Counted from the first letter of the stretch, positions 8,625 to 16,822 are shown. The stretch: 64,000 nucleotides of DNA from Streptomyces chartreusis NRRL 3882 (GCF_900236475.1 NZ_LT963352.1:6576001-6640000); one strand, 5' to 3'. A program made the numbers and translations. Notes: generated by a model from the sequence alone, not told the origin.

Positions 8625-9689
8625 ATGAGCGCTGTGACCCCCGCTGGAGGCGACACCGCGGCGGGCCGCTCCTGGCCCCTGCTGTTGAACGGTCTGCTGG
8701 ACCGCCGGGACCTGACCGCCGACGACACCGCGTGGGCGATGGACCTGATCATGCGCGGCGAGGCGACGGACGCCCAGATCGCCGGACTCGTGGTGGCGCT
8801 GCGGGCCAAGGGCGAGACCGTCGAGGAGATCGCCGGATTCGTCCGTGCCATGTACGAGCACGCCAACGTGATCGAGGTGCCGGGCCCGGCCGTCGACATC
8901 GTCGGCACGGGCGGCGACGGGGCGAAGACCGTCAACATCTCCACGATGTCGGCGATCGTCATCGCCGGCACCGGTGCGAAGGTCGTCAAGCACGGCAACC
9001 GCGCGGCGTCGTCGGCGTCCGGGGCGTCGGACGTGCTGGAGAAGCTCGGCGTCAATCTGGAGCTGCCGACGCACCGGGTGGCCCAGGTCGCCGAGGAGGC
9101 CGGGATCACCTTCTGCTTCGCGGCGAAGTTCCACCCGGCGATGCGCCACGCGGGCGCGGCACGCGGCCAGTTGGGCATCCGGACGATCTTCAACGTCCTC
9201 GGTCCGCTGACCAACCCCGCGAAGGTGCGGGCCCAGGCCGTCGGTGTCGCGGACCCGCGCATGGCACCGATCGTCGCGGGCGTCTTCGCCGAGCGCGGCC
9301 ACTCGTCCCTGGTCTTCCGGGGTGACGACGGCCTCGACGAACTGACCACCACCGCCACGTCCAGAGTGTGGGTCGTCCGCGACGGCAAGGTGACCGAGGA
9401 GGCCTTCGACCCGCGCGACGTGGGCCTCGAACTCGTCCCCGTGGAGGCCCTGCGCGGGGCGGACGCCTCCTACAACGCGGAGGTCGCCCGCCGTCTGCTG
9501 GACGGCGAGACGGGCCCGGTCCGCGACGCGGTCCTGCTGAACTCGGCGGCGGCCCTGGTGGCCCTCGAACCCGGCCCGGGGACGCTCGCCGAGCAGATCC
9601 GCGCCGGCATGGCGAAGGCGGCCGCATCGATCGACTCCGGGGCCGCCAAGCGGACCCTGGAGCGGTGGGTGGCGGCGAGCAACGCGTAG
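8625..9689 (+). CDS. trpD: Anthranilate phosphoribosyltransferase
   Basis: Transfers phosphoribosyl from PRPP to anthranilate in tryptophan synthesis (cytosolic, 354 residues). The PRPP-binding GTGGD motif is at 94-98 and is followed by the KHGNRAASSASGASD loop that binds PRPP and anthranilate. The ATG at 8625 is chosen because GGAG lies nine bases upstream and the homologous N-terminal helix starts here; a longer in-frame reading is not conserved in character. A small hairpin (8588-8604) lies in the leader. The gene is monocistronic and far from the other trp gene in this window (trpE-G fusion at 43 kb). Confidence 0.95.
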   Translation: MSAVTPAGGDTAAGRSWPLLLNGLLDRRDLTADDTAWAMDLIMRGEATDAQIAGLVVALRAKGETVEEIAGFVRAMYEHANVIEVPGPAVDIVGTGGDGAKTVNISTMSAIVIAGTGAKVVKHGNRAASSASGASDVLEKLGVNLELPTHRVAQVAEEAGITFCFAAKFHPAMRHAGAARGQLGIRTIFNVLGPLTNPAKVRAQAVGVADPRMAPIVAGVFAERGHSSLVFRGDDGLDELTTTATSRVWVVRDGKVTEEAFDPRDVGLELVPVEALRGADASYNAEVARRLLDGETGPVRDAVLLNSAAALVALEPGPGTLAEQIRAGMAKAAASIDSGAAKRTLERWVAASNA

Positions 9690-9697
9690 CGCGGGGT

Positions 9698-9727
9698 GTC
9701 CCGCAATCCGGACGCGGGTTGCGGGAC
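9698..9727 (+). terminator. Terminator after trpD
   Basis: A 9-bp inverted repeat (9698-9706 with 9719-9727) with extra pairing possible inside the loop, located eight bases after the trpD stop. There is no T-run. Confidence 0.65.
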
Positions 9728-9749
9728 CTCGATCATTCCCGTACGTTCC

Positions 9750-9870
9750 TGCACAGGTCATGAGTGACAGTCATGAGGCCCCGGCCGACTGTCCGGCAAC
9801 CCTCCGTCCGTGGCGGGGTGCCCCGGGTGAAGACCAGGCCGTAGGCAGCGAGGTCTACGGCAAGCGCGGA
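9750..9870 (+). promoter_or_regulatory. SAM-IV-type S-adenosylmethionine riboswitch
   Basis: The leader of the class V aminotransferase contains GGTCATGAGTGACAG, then GGCCCCGGCCGACTG, the SAM-core segment CCGGCAACCCTCC, and GGGGTGCCCCGGGTGAAGACC. The outer helix pairs GGTC (9756-9759) with GACC (9832-9835), and a second hairpin (CCGTAG/CTACGG) follows. The CGGCAACC plus GGTGCC core is shared by SAM-I and SAM-IV; the GGGTGAAGACC closing segment and the downstream hairpin match the actinobacterial SAM-IV class as I know it. It would switch the downstream gene off when S-adenosylmethionine is abundant. Exact boundaries are approximate. Confidence 0.82.
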
Positions 9871-9892
9871 CCCCTCACGAAACCAGGGGTCC
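9868..9892 (+). promoter_or_regulatory. Hairpin in the riboswitch expression platform
   Basis: An 8-bp perfect inverted repeat (9868-9875 with 9885-9892, 9-base loop) lies directly after the aptamer. It could be an intrinsic terminator-like stem or compete with aptamer pairing. There is no U-run, so translational control is equally possible. Confidence 0.55.
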
Positions 9893-9912
9893 TGGTCGTC
9901 GAGGAGTCTTCC

Positions 9913-9933
9913 GTGAGCAAGCGAATGCGCTAG
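9913..9933 (+). other. Possible short upstream reading frame (6 codons)
   Basis: GTG at 9913 opens a six-codon frame (M-S-K-R-M-R) ending in TAG. It is preceded at good spacing by GAGGAG (9901-9906), a better Shine-Dalgarno than most genes here. It lies between the SAM-IV aptamer and the aminotransferase start 66 bases downstream and contains an internal Met codon. It may be a translated leader peptide; it could also be chance. Confidence 0.35.
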
Positions 9934-9999
9934 GGCCGCAGAGCCCCGCCTCCGCACACCCTCTTTCTCTCCACCCCAGGTCTCTCACGGGAGTCAGCC

Positions 10000-11367
10000 A
10001 TGTCCGTCTCCACCGTTGCCACCGCCCCGTCCATTTGTGCACCGCTGCCCGTTCTGGGACGGGATGTCACCGTTCCGCTCGTGACCGGCGGCGAGGTCAC
10101 CTACGCCGCGCTCGACTACGCCGCCAGCGCCCCCGCGCTCCAGCGGGTCTGGGACGACGTCGCCGCCTACGCGCCGTACTACGGCAGCGTCCACCGCGGC
10201 GCCGGGTACCTCTCCCAGCTGTCGACCGACCTGTTCGAGAACGCCCGCCGGACGGTCGCGGAGTTCCTCGGCTGCCGGGACGACGACCAGGTCGTCTTCA
10301 CCCGGTCCACCACCGACTCCCTCAACCTCCTCGCCGCCGCGCTCCCGGCCGGCTGCCAGGTCTTCGTCTTCGAGACCGAGCACCACGCCTCCCTGCTGCC
10401 CTGGCGCGACGCCCGCGTCACGTACCTCGACGCCCCGCGCAGCCCCCGCCAGGCCGTCGAGACCCTTAAGCGGGCCCTCGCCGACCGCGAGCCCCACGGG
10501 CCGGCCCTCGTCTGCGTCACCGGCGCCTCGAACGTCACCGGCGAGCTGTGGCCCGTTCGGGAACTCGCGGCGGCAGCGCACGCCCACGGCGCCCGGATCG
10601 TGCTCGACGCCGCCCAGCTGGCCCCGCACCACCCCGTGTCCGCCCGGGACCTCGACGTCGACTGGGTCGCCTTCTCCGGGCACAAGCTGTACGCGCCCTT
10701 CGGCTCCGGCGTGCTGGCCGGGCGGGCCGACTGGCTGCGCGAGGCCGACCCGTACCTCGCGGGCGGCGGCGCCAGCCGCAAGGTCACCCGGCGCACGGAC
10801 GGGGGAGTGGACGTCGAGTGGCACGAGAGCGCCGCCCGTCACGAGGCCGGATCGCCCAACGTCATCGGCGCCTACGCCGTGGCCTCCGCCTGCAAGGCGC
10901 TGACGGAGGCGGGCTTCGACACCCTCGTCGCCCGCGAGCAGTACCTGGTGGGGAAGGTGCGGGACGGGCTCGCCGACGTCCCTCAGGTGCGGTTCCTGTC
11001 CCTGTTCGGGGACGACGCCCCGCGCGTCGGTGTGCTCTCCTTCGTCGTCGAGGGCTGGAACAGCTCGCACTTCGCCGCCGCGCTCTCCGCCGAGTACGGC
11101 ATCGGCGTGCGGGACGGGCTGTTCTGCGCCCATCCGCTGGTGCGCACGCTGCTCGGCAACGACCCGCAGACGCAGGGCGAGTGCGGTTCACCGGAGGCGG
11201 CTCCCGGCGAGAAGTCCCTCAACGCCATCCGCGTGAGCTTCGGTGCGGGCACGCCGGACGAGCACGTGGAGCGGTTCGTGCGGGCCGTGAAGGAGCTCGT
11301 GACGGACGGGGCGCGGTGGAACTACCGCACGGAGGACGGGCGTTGCGTGCCGGACAGGTCCGCCTGA
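10000..11367 (+). CDS. Class V aminotransferase, cysteine-desulfurase-like
   Basis: PLP enzyme of fold type I, 455 residues, resembling SufS/CsdA cysteine desulfurases. The PLP-binding lysine is K229 in SGHKLYAPFGSG. The aspartate that contacts the pyridine nitrogen is in VLDAAQLAPH. A cysteine (C376 in GLFCAHPL) sits where SufS-type enzymes carry the persulfide-forming Cys. No suf partner genes are nearby. Control by a SAM riboswitch points to sulfur amino-acid metabolism rather than housekeeping Fe-S assembly. The exact substrate is not shown by sequence. ATG start with GGGAG seven bases upstream. Its 3' end overlaps the opposite-strand glycerate kinase gene by 46 bases. Confidence 0.85.
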   Translation: MSVSTVATAPSICAPLPVLGRDVTVPLVTGGEVTYAALDYAASAPALQRVWDDVAAYAPYYGSVHRGAGYLSQLSTDLFENARRTVAEFLGCRDDDQVVFTRSTTDSLNLLAAALPAGCQVFVFETEHHASLLPWRDARVTYLDAPRSPRQAVETLKRALADREPHGPALVCVTGASNVTGELWPVRELAAAAHAHGARIVLDAAQLAPHHPVSARDLDVDWVAFSGHKLYAPFGSGVLAGRADWLREADPYLAGGGASRKVTRRTDGGVDVEWHESAARHEAGSPNVIGAYAVASACKALTEAGFDTLVAREQYLVGKVRDGLADVPQVRFLSLFGDDAPRVGVLSFVVEGWNSSHFAAALSAEYGIGVRDGLFCAHPLVRTLLGNDPQTQGECGSPEAAPGEKSLNAIRVSFGAGTPDEHVERFVRAVKELVTDGARWNYRTEDGRCVPDRSA

Positions 11368-12539
11368 ACGGCCTGGGAGGCCTCGGAGACCACGGGTAGC
11401 CGCGTACCGAGGACGATCATCCGCAGGGCGCGTTCCGTGGCGTCGGTGAGCAGTTCGCTCGCGCGGAGCAGCGCCTCGGCCAGCTCCATCGGGGCGGGCA
11501 GGATGCCGTGGCAGGCATCCACGCCCGGCACCTGGTGCGCGCCCTCGCCGAGCGTGCCGGCCAGGGCCAGGACCGGGCGGCCGTGGAGCTTGGCCCGGCG
11601 GGCCACCTCGGCGGGCACCTTGCCGCGCGGCGTCTGGTGGTCCAGGGCGCCCTCGGCGGTGACGACCAGATCGGCGCGGGCCAGCCGGGCGTCCAGGTCG
11701 AGGTGGTCCAGCAGCACGTCGAAGCGGGGGAGGAGGCGGGCGCCGAGGGCGGCGAGGCCGGCGCCCAGGCCGCCGGAGGCTCCGGTTCCGGGACCGTACC
11801 GGAGGTTGGTGTCCGGGACGGCGACGTCGCGGGTGAGGACGAAGGCCCAGTTCTCCAGTCCGGCCGACAGCTGCTCGACCTGCTCGGGCGTCGCGCCCTT
11901 CTGCGGCCCGAAGACCCGGGCCACGCCCCGTTCGCCGCACAGCACGTTGTACGGGTTGCAGGCGACGAGCAGCTCCACGTCCGCCAGCCGTGCGTCCAGG
12001 CCCCTCGGGTCGACGCGGTGCAGCCGGGTCAGCTCCCGGCCGCCGACGGGGAGTTCCTCGCCCTGTTCGTCCAGCAGCCGGGCCCCGAGCGCCTGGAGCG
12101 CGCCCGCGCCGCCGTCGGAGGTGCCCGAGTCGCCGCAGCCGACGAGGATCCGCCGGACGCCCCGGTCGAGCGCGGAGCGGATCAGCTCGCCGACGCCGTA
12201 GGTGGTGGTGGCGCCCGGGTCGCGCAGGTCGCGCGGGACGAGGGAGAGACCCGCGACCGCCGCCATCTCCACCACGGAGGTGTCGCCGTCGCCCAGGAGG
12301 GCGAAGTGGGCGGCGATGGTCTCCCCGACCGGGCCGGTCGCGGGCACGGTGACGACCTTGCCCGCGGTCGCGGCGGCCAGGGCGACGGCCGTGCCCTCAC
12401 CGCCGTCCACCAGCGGGACGAGGTCGAGCTCGGCGTCGGGCAGGACACGGCGTACGCCGGCCGCGATGGCGTCGGCGGCGGCCTCCGCGGACAGGGACTC
12501 CTTGAAGCCGCTGGGGGCTACGACGACACGGTTCAGCAT
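11322..12539 (-). CDS. Glycerate 2-kinase (GckA/GlxK family)
   Basis: Phosphorylates D-glycerate, feeding it into lower glycolysis (cytosolic, 405 residues). The N-terminus VVVAPSGFKESLSA and the segments LVDGGEGT and GCGDSGTSDGGAGAL are characteristic of family 1 glycerate kinases. A start codon ten bases from the stop of the upstream permease, with AGGAG between them, indicates a two-gene operon. The permease may import the substrate. The C-terminal codons are antisense to the end of the aminotransferase gene; the tail beyond about residue 375 is probably dispensable. Confidence 0.92.
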   Translation of the reverse strand: MLNRVVVAPSGFKESLSAEAAADAIAAGVRRVLPDAELDLVPLVDGGEGTAVALAAATAGKVVTVPATGPVGETIAAHFALLGDGDTSVVEMAAVAGLSLVPRDLRDPGATTTYGVGELIRSALDRGVRRILVGCGDSGTSDGGAGALQALGARLLDEQGEELPVGGRELTRLHRVDPRGLDARLADVELLVACNPYNVLCGERGVARVFGPQKGATPEQVEQLSAGLENWAFVLTRDVAVPDTNLRYGPGTGASGGLGAGLAALGARLLPRFDVLLDHLDLDARLARADLVVTAEGALDHQTPRGKVPAEVARRAKLHGRPVLALAGTLGEGAHQVPGVDACHGILPAPMELAEALLRASELLTDATERALRMIVLGTRLPVVSEASQAVQADLSGTQRPSSVR

Positions 12540-12549
12540 GGAGGGCTCC

Positions 12550-13965
12550 TTAACGGGTGACGGACACGCCGAGCAGCGGCCACACCGCGACGGCGAAGAG
12601 CAGGACGAGAGCGGCGGTCAGGGGGGCCAGGAAGGCGGACAGCCGCAGCAGGTCGCGCGGGGCGTAGGTGGGGGTGCCGGGGAGCTGCGAGAAGAGCGTG
12701 ACCGGCTTGGCGGAGGCGGGCAGCGTGTGGCAGAAGCCGGCGGCGGCGGTGGAGGCGAGCGCGGCGGTGACCGGGTTGACCCCGACGCCGACGGAGGCGG
12801 CCACGACGAGCGGGACCAGGACCGAGGAGCGGGCCGAGCGGGACTGGAGGACCAGGTGGGCCGCCGTGCTGACGGCGACCACGATCGCCAGGAACACCAC
12901 CGGGGCCTCGTTCGTCGGCAGCCCGGAGACCAGCCACTTCGCCGCTCCGGAGTCGGCGAGCGCGACACCCATCGCCATCGTCGCCGCCATGAACAGCAGC
13001 AGCGACCAGGGGACGGTCTTCAGCGCGTCCTTCAGGCGTACGGTGCCCAGGGCGGGCGAGGAGGCCACGACCGCGCCGATCAGCGCCACGATCGCGGGCG
13101 GCAGGCGGTGCAGCGGCTCGCTGCACCACAGCAGCACGACCGTGGCGAGCAGCAGGGCACAGCGCTTCTCGGCCGACGTCCAGGGGCCGGCGACCGCCTG
13201 CTCACTGTGCTGCTGGATCTGCTCGGCGGTGATGTGCACGGCTCCGCGCCGGTCCTCGCGGCGGGTCATGGTCAGCAGCACCAGCTCGGCGGCCAGATGG
13301 GACGACACCACGGCCAGTGGAAGGCCCAGCAGCAGCCACTCGGTGAAGCCGATGTGCTCCCCGGTCGCCTCGAACAGCACCGACACGGTGATCAGATGCG
13401 CGCCCGCCCCGATCAGGGTCGCCACCGCCGACAGCAGGATCACCGTCGGGAACAGCAGCGCCAGCATCACGACCAGTCGTTTCCGGTCGGCGAGGACCTT
13501 GGCGAGGGCCAGGAACACCGGCAGTGCGAGCGCCGCCCGGCCGGAGGTGGCCGGGACCGCGAACGCCGTGACGACCAGGGCGGCCGTCGTCAGGTGCACG
13601 AGTTGCCGCACGGTGCGCGCGCCGCTGACCAGGAAGACCGCCGCCCGGCCGGCGAGCCCGGTCCGGGCGACCGCCGCCGCCAGCACGAACGCGCAGATCA
13701 GCAGCCACACCGTGGAGTCACCGAGGGTGCCGAACAGGGTGTCGTTGCTGATCACACCCGTCACCGTGAGGGCCAGCGCGGCACCCAGCGCGATGTACGT
13801 GTCGTCGATCGACGTCCCGATCCACGCACAGGTCGCCAGGACGAACACGACGAGGGTGAAGCGGGCGTCGCCGCCGAGCCCCGGGAAGTTCGAGGGGACC
13901 GCCAGCAGGGCGCACAGCGACAGCGCCACGCACAGGGCGGTGAGAGCTCGTGGGTTCCATGTCAC
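12550..13965 (-). CDS. SLC13/DASS-family anion permease
   Basis: A 471-residue polytopic membrane protein with about 11-12 hydrophobic helices, resembling divalent anion/sodium symporters of the citrate/dicarboxylate/sulfate type. Two related halves are visible, each with a re-entrant serine/asparagine-type loop region (FAVPATSGRAALALP and FCHTLPASAKPV). The second half is typical of SLC13-like permeases. Being translationally linked to glycerate kinase, it may transport glycerate or a related carboxylate; that is inference from context. The predicted start lies 57 bases beyond the response regulator stop. Confidence 0.83.
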   Translation of the reverse strand: MTWNPRALTALCVALSLCALLAVPSNFPGLGGDARFTLVVFVLATCAWIGTSIDDTYIALGAALALTVTGVISNDTLFGTLGDSTVWLLICAFVLAAAVARTGLAGRAAVFLVSGARTVRQLVHLTTAALVVTAFAVPATSGRAALALPVFLALAKVLADRKRLVVMLALLFPTVILLSAVATLIGAGAHLITVSVLFEATGEHIGFTEWLLLGLPLAVVSSHLAAELVLLTMTRREDRRGAVHITAEQIQQHSEQAVAGPWTSAEKRCALLLATVVLLWCSEPLHRLPPAIVALIGAVVASSPALGTVRLKDALKTVPWSLLLFMAATMAMGVALADSGAAKWLVSGLPTNEAPVVFLAIVVAVSTAAHLVLQSRSARSSVLVPLVVAASVGVGVNPVTAALASTAAAGFCHTLPASAKPVTLFSQLPGTPTYAPRDLLRLSAFLAPLTAALVLLFAVAVWPLLGVSVTR

Positions 13966-14022
13966 GTCATCGAGGGTTCATCCGGGCGGTGAGCCGTCGA
14001 TGAGCCGAACATGAAAGGAACT

Positions 14023-14688
14023 TCACCCGGTGGGGAGCCGGTACCCCATCCCGCGCACGGTCTCCACCCGCTCCGCGCCCAGCTTCTTGCGCAGCGTCCG
14101 GACGTAGACGTCCACGATGTTGGAACCGGGGTCGAAGTCGTAGCCCCACACGTGGGACAGGATCTGCTCGCGGGACAGCACCTGTCCCGGATGCCGCAGG
14201 AACAGCTCCAGCAGCACGAACTCACGTGCCGTCAGGTCGACGGTCCGCTCCTCGGCCCTGGCCCGCCGGGTGCGCAGGTCCAGGCTCAGCGAGCCGGCCC
14301 TCAGCACGGTGACCTCAGGCGCCCGGGCCGCCGTACGCAGCCTCAGGCGCACCCGGGCGAGCAGTTCCTCGAAGCGGAACGGCTTGGTCATCCAGTCGTC
14401 GGCGCCGCCCTCCAGTCCGGCCACCGCGTCCCGTACGGAGTCCCGGGCGGTCAGCACGATCACCGGGGTGGTCACCCGCGCCTCACGCAGCTCGCGCAGG
14501 ATCGTGAAGCCGTCGCGGCCGGGCAGGTTGATGTCCAGGACGACGAGGTCGAAGCCGCCGGTCAGGGCGTACTCGTAGCCGGCGTCGCCGTCGGTGACGA
14601 CGGTCGTGGTGAATCCGTTCGAGCGCAGGCCCTTCTCGACGAAGGAGGCGATGCGCTCCTCGTCCTCGACGATGAGGATGCGGTTCAC
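14023..14688 (-). CDS. OmpR/PhoB-family response regulator
   Basis: DNA-binding response regulator of 221 residues. The receiver domain has the acidic pair E8/D9, phospho-acceptor D52 (VVLDINLPG), T80 and K102 (TKPF). A winged-helix output domain (about 125-220) follows, with the segment GYDFDPGSNIVDVYVRTLRKK that binds DNA. The GTG start is chosen because it overlaps the kinase stop (GTGA) and begins the receiver exactly. It is the third gene of a minus-strand unit after the small Asp-rich protein and the histidine kinase. Confidence 0.95.
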   Translation of the reverse strand: MNRILIVEDEERIASFVEKGLRSNGFTTTVVTDGDAGYEYALTGGFDLVVLDINLPGRDGFTILRELREARVTTPVIVLTARDSVRDAVAGLEGGADDWMTKPFRFEELLARVRLRLRTAARAPEVTVLRAGSLSLDLRTRRARAEERTVDLTAREFVLLELFLRHPGQVLSREQILSHVWGYDFDPGSNIVDVYVRTLRKKLGAERVETVRGMGYRLPTG

Positions 14689-16202
14689 GTGGGATGGCCT
14701 TCCGGTACCTGGGGAGCGGGCAGGACGAGGGTGAAGGTGGCGCCGCCGCCGGGGGAGCCGGACAGCCGTACCCGCCCGTGGTGGCCCTCGGCGATGGCCT
14801 TGACGATGGCGAGCCCGAGTCCGGCGCCGGAGCCGCGTGTTCCGCGCCGGGAGGTGGCCCGCCGGAAGCGTTCGAAGATGATCTCGGCGTCCTGCGGCGG
14901 GACACCGGGGCCCGAGTCGGCGACGTACAGCTCCAGGTGCGGGCCGGCGATCCGGGAGCCGATGCGGATGGCCTGGCCGGGCGTGGTGTGCTGCACGGCG
15001 TTCTGCGCGAGCTGCACCATGGCCTGGGTGATTCGCTGGAAGTCCAGTTCGGCTTCCACGTCGGCGACTTCGGCGAGCCGCCAGTCGCGCTCGCCCAGGG
15101 TGCGGGCCTTGACGAAGACGTCGGCGGTGAGTTCGGCGACCTGGGCCGGCTCGTGGACGACGAAGTCGGGCCGTTCGGTCTTGGCGAGCACCAGCAGGTC
15201 CTCGACGATGCGGCTCATCCGCTCGAGTTCGTCGGTGACCAGCCGGACCGTCTCCTCGCGTTCCGCCGGGTCGTCGCCCATGACCTCCAGATGGCCCCGC
15301 ACGATGGTGATCGGGGTGCGCAGCTCGTGGCCCGCGTCGTCGACGAACTCGCGCTGCGCGGCGAAGGCCCGGTCCAGCCGGTCGAGCATGCCGTTGAACG
15401 TCTCGGCGAGAGCCGCTATGTCGTCGTTGCCGTGCACCGGGATCCTCCGGGTGAGGTCCTGCTCGGTGATCTCTGCCGCGGCGGTGCGCACCAGTCGGAC
15501 CGGCCTGAGGATGCGTCCGGCGACCACCCAGGCGATGCCCGTGGTGAGCAGCAGGGCGACGCCGGAGATGATGAGCAGGGTGCGGAACACCGTGTTCACC
15601 CACTCCCGCTCACGCTCCGGGTGGATGGCCACGACGAACGCGGCGTCCGGCTCGGCTCCCGCGCGGGCCACGGTGACCTTGGCCCACCGGATCTCGCCCT
15701 GCGGCCGGTGCAGGGTGCCGGTGGAGTCGGGCGAGTCGAAGATGCGGCGTCTGGCCTCGGCGTCCCGGTAGAGGGGCAGCCCGGCGCCGACACCGCCCTG
15801 CTGCCGGATCTGGGCGAGAGCGCCGTCCGTCCCGCGCACCAGGCCGATCAGTTCCTCGTCGGCATCGGGGTTCTGCTGCTGCAGGAAGACGGTCAGCAGG
15901 CGGTCCGCACTGGCGAACGGACGGCCCGTCTCCGGGTCCTTGCCCCGCTCCTCGAAGCCGGCGAACTCCCCGGCCTCCTGGGTGAGCAGGCGGTTGATCC
16001 GGTTGTCCATGTCCCGCATCAGCAGGGAGCGGGTGGTCGTCGTGACCTCGACGAGGGCGACCGCCATGACGAGCAGCAACCACAGCAGGATGCGGACCCG
16101 GGCGGTGATCCGCCGGCGGGCCGGGTCAGTTGGTGTCGCCGGTGCCGTCGTCGTCCGGCCCGTCGTCTCCGGCGCCCTGGCCGTGGTCGTCGTCATCGTC
16201 AT
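14685..16202 (-). CDS. Two-component sensor histidine kinase
   Basis: Membrane kinase of 505 residues with an extracytoplasmic sensor domain between two helices (about 37-53 and 205-230), a HAMP region (230-282), the HisKA dimer/phospho-acceptor (H292 in DDAGHELRTP) and a HATPase domain with the N-box (QNAVQHT) and G-boxes (DSGPGVP, GSGAGLGLAIVK). The periplasmic region of about 150 residues is unlike any sensor fold I recognise. The N-terminus overlaps the preceding small gene by 77 bases in another frame; the first ATG is used, although an ATG two codons later is equally possible. Confidence 0.94.
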   Translation of the reverse strand: MTMTTTTARAPETTGRTTTAPATPTDPARRRITARVRILLWLLLVMAVALVEVTTTTRSLLMRDMDNRINRLLTQEAGEFAGFEERGKDPETGRPFASADRLLTVFLQQQNPDADEELIGLVRGTDGALAQIRQQGGVGAGLPLYRDAEARRRIFDSPDSTGTLHRPQGEIRWAKVTVARAGAEPDAAFVVAIHPEREREWVNTVFRTLLIISGVALLLTTGIAWVVAGRILRPVRLVRTAAAEITEQDLTRRIPVHGNDDIAALAETFNGMLDRLDRAFAAQREFVDDAGHELRTPITIVRGHLEVMGDDPAEREETVRLVTDELERMSRIVEDLLVLAKTERPDFVVHEPAQVAELTADVFVKARTLGERDWRLAEVADVEAELDFQRITQAMVQLAQNAVQHTTPGQAIRIGSRIAGPHLELYVADSGPGVPPQDAEIIFERFRRATSRRGTRGSGAGLGLAIVKAIAEGHHGRVRLSGSPGGGATFTLVLPAPQVPEGHPT

Positions 16203-16446
16203 CCATCGTGGGACTGTCGGTCACCGGCTGCCGCGGCACGACCTCGTCGTCCGGGGACGGGTCGGGCGTCGGTTCGGGCTCGGGTGTGGGCGTGGGCTCG
16301 GGCGTGGGGGAGCCGCTGTCCAGCACCACCTCGGACGGGACCTTCGGCGGCTCGGGGCTGTCGGAGAGCGCGAAGCTGGTCGCCGCGATGCCCAGCGGGA
16401 TCAGAACGACGGCGGACAGGGCCGCCATACGACGTGTGAAAGCCAT
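16126..16446 (-). CDS. Small exported protein with Pro/Glu-rich stalk and Asp-rich tail
   Basis: A 106-residue protein I cannot assign to a family. It has an N-terminal hydrophobic segment (about residues 7-27) that should act as a signal peptide or anchor, then a Pro/Thr/Glu stalk of PTPE-like repeats (about 47-66), and a tail with a run of six Asp (82-87) and further Asp-Gly clusters to the C-terminus. Such a tail could bind cations. It is the first gene of the unit with the kinase and regulator, overlapping the kinase by 77 bases, so a role in the same signalling pathway is likely. Paired direct repeats lie just upstream. Confidence 0.7.
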   Translation of the reverse strand: MAFTRRMAALSAVVLIPLGIAATSFALSDSPEPPKVPSEVVLDSGSPTPEPTPTPEPEPTPDPSPDDEVVPRQPVTDSPTMDDDDDDHGQGAGDDGPDDDGTGDTN

Positions 16447-16479
16447 GTGCCCGATCTTTGGCCGGGAACACGGCGAGAA

Positions 16480-16513
16480 GGATGAGGGCCGGATGAAGAA
16501 CTCTTCATCCGGC
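16480..16513. promoter_or_regulatory. Hairpin with direct repeats between lrp-like gene and signalling operon
   Basis: A 10-bp inverted repeat (16488-16497 with 16504-16513) may terminate transcription from either side. On the minus strand two heptamers, TTCATCC (16497-16491) and CTCATCC (16486-16480), are spaced 11 bp, 34-51 bp upstream of the small-protein start. That is the layout of an OmpR-family operator, so this could be an autoregulatory site. Confidence 0.5.
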
Positions 16514-16540
16514 GTCCGGCATCCGATCAGAAGCGGGCCT

Positions 16541-16822
16541 TCAGTTGTCCAGCCCGATCGAGAACGCCGCTTCCAGATCGTGCTGCGAGTAGGTACGGAA
16601 CGCCACGTGCGTGTCGGTCCCCTCCACTCCGGGGATCTTGCTGATCCGGCCGGGGATGACCTCCGCCAGGTCCTCGTGGTCCTTCACCCGGACCATCGCG
16701 ATCAGGTCGTAGGTGCCGGTGACGGAGAAGACCTCGCTGACGTTGTCCAGCGCGGCGATCGACTCCGCGATCTCGGGGATCCGGTCCACGCTGGTCTTGA
16801 TGAGGACGATCGCGGTGATCAC
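16541..16822 (-). CDS. Stand-alone Lrp/AsnC-type ligand-binding (RAM) domain protein
   Basis: A 93-residue protein consisting only of the Lrp/AsnC effector-binding domain (segments VLIKTSVDRIPEIAESIAAL and VTGTYDLIAMVRVKDHEDL), without a helix-turn-helix. Such single-domain proteins oligomerise and bind amino acids, and may modulate full-length Lrp regulators. The GTG start overlaps the rhomboid stop (GTGA), so the two are co-transcribed. It ends just before a hairpin. The partner regulator is not in the window. Confidence 0.9.
   Translation of the reverse strand: MITAIVLIKTSVDRIPEIAESIAALDNVSEVFSVTGTYDLIAMVRVKDHEDLAEVIPGRISKIPGVEGTDTHVAFRTYSQHDLEAAFSIGLDN

Noticed and set aside
9733..9957. 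A 74-codon minus-strand frame over the SAM-IV leader
   Set aside because: It overlaps the structured riboswitch completely and shows no protein-like features.
9690..9999. SAM-I rather than SAM-IV riboswitch
   Set aside because: The shared core is present, but the closing segment and the following hairpin fit SAM-IV better; this should be settled by covariance models.
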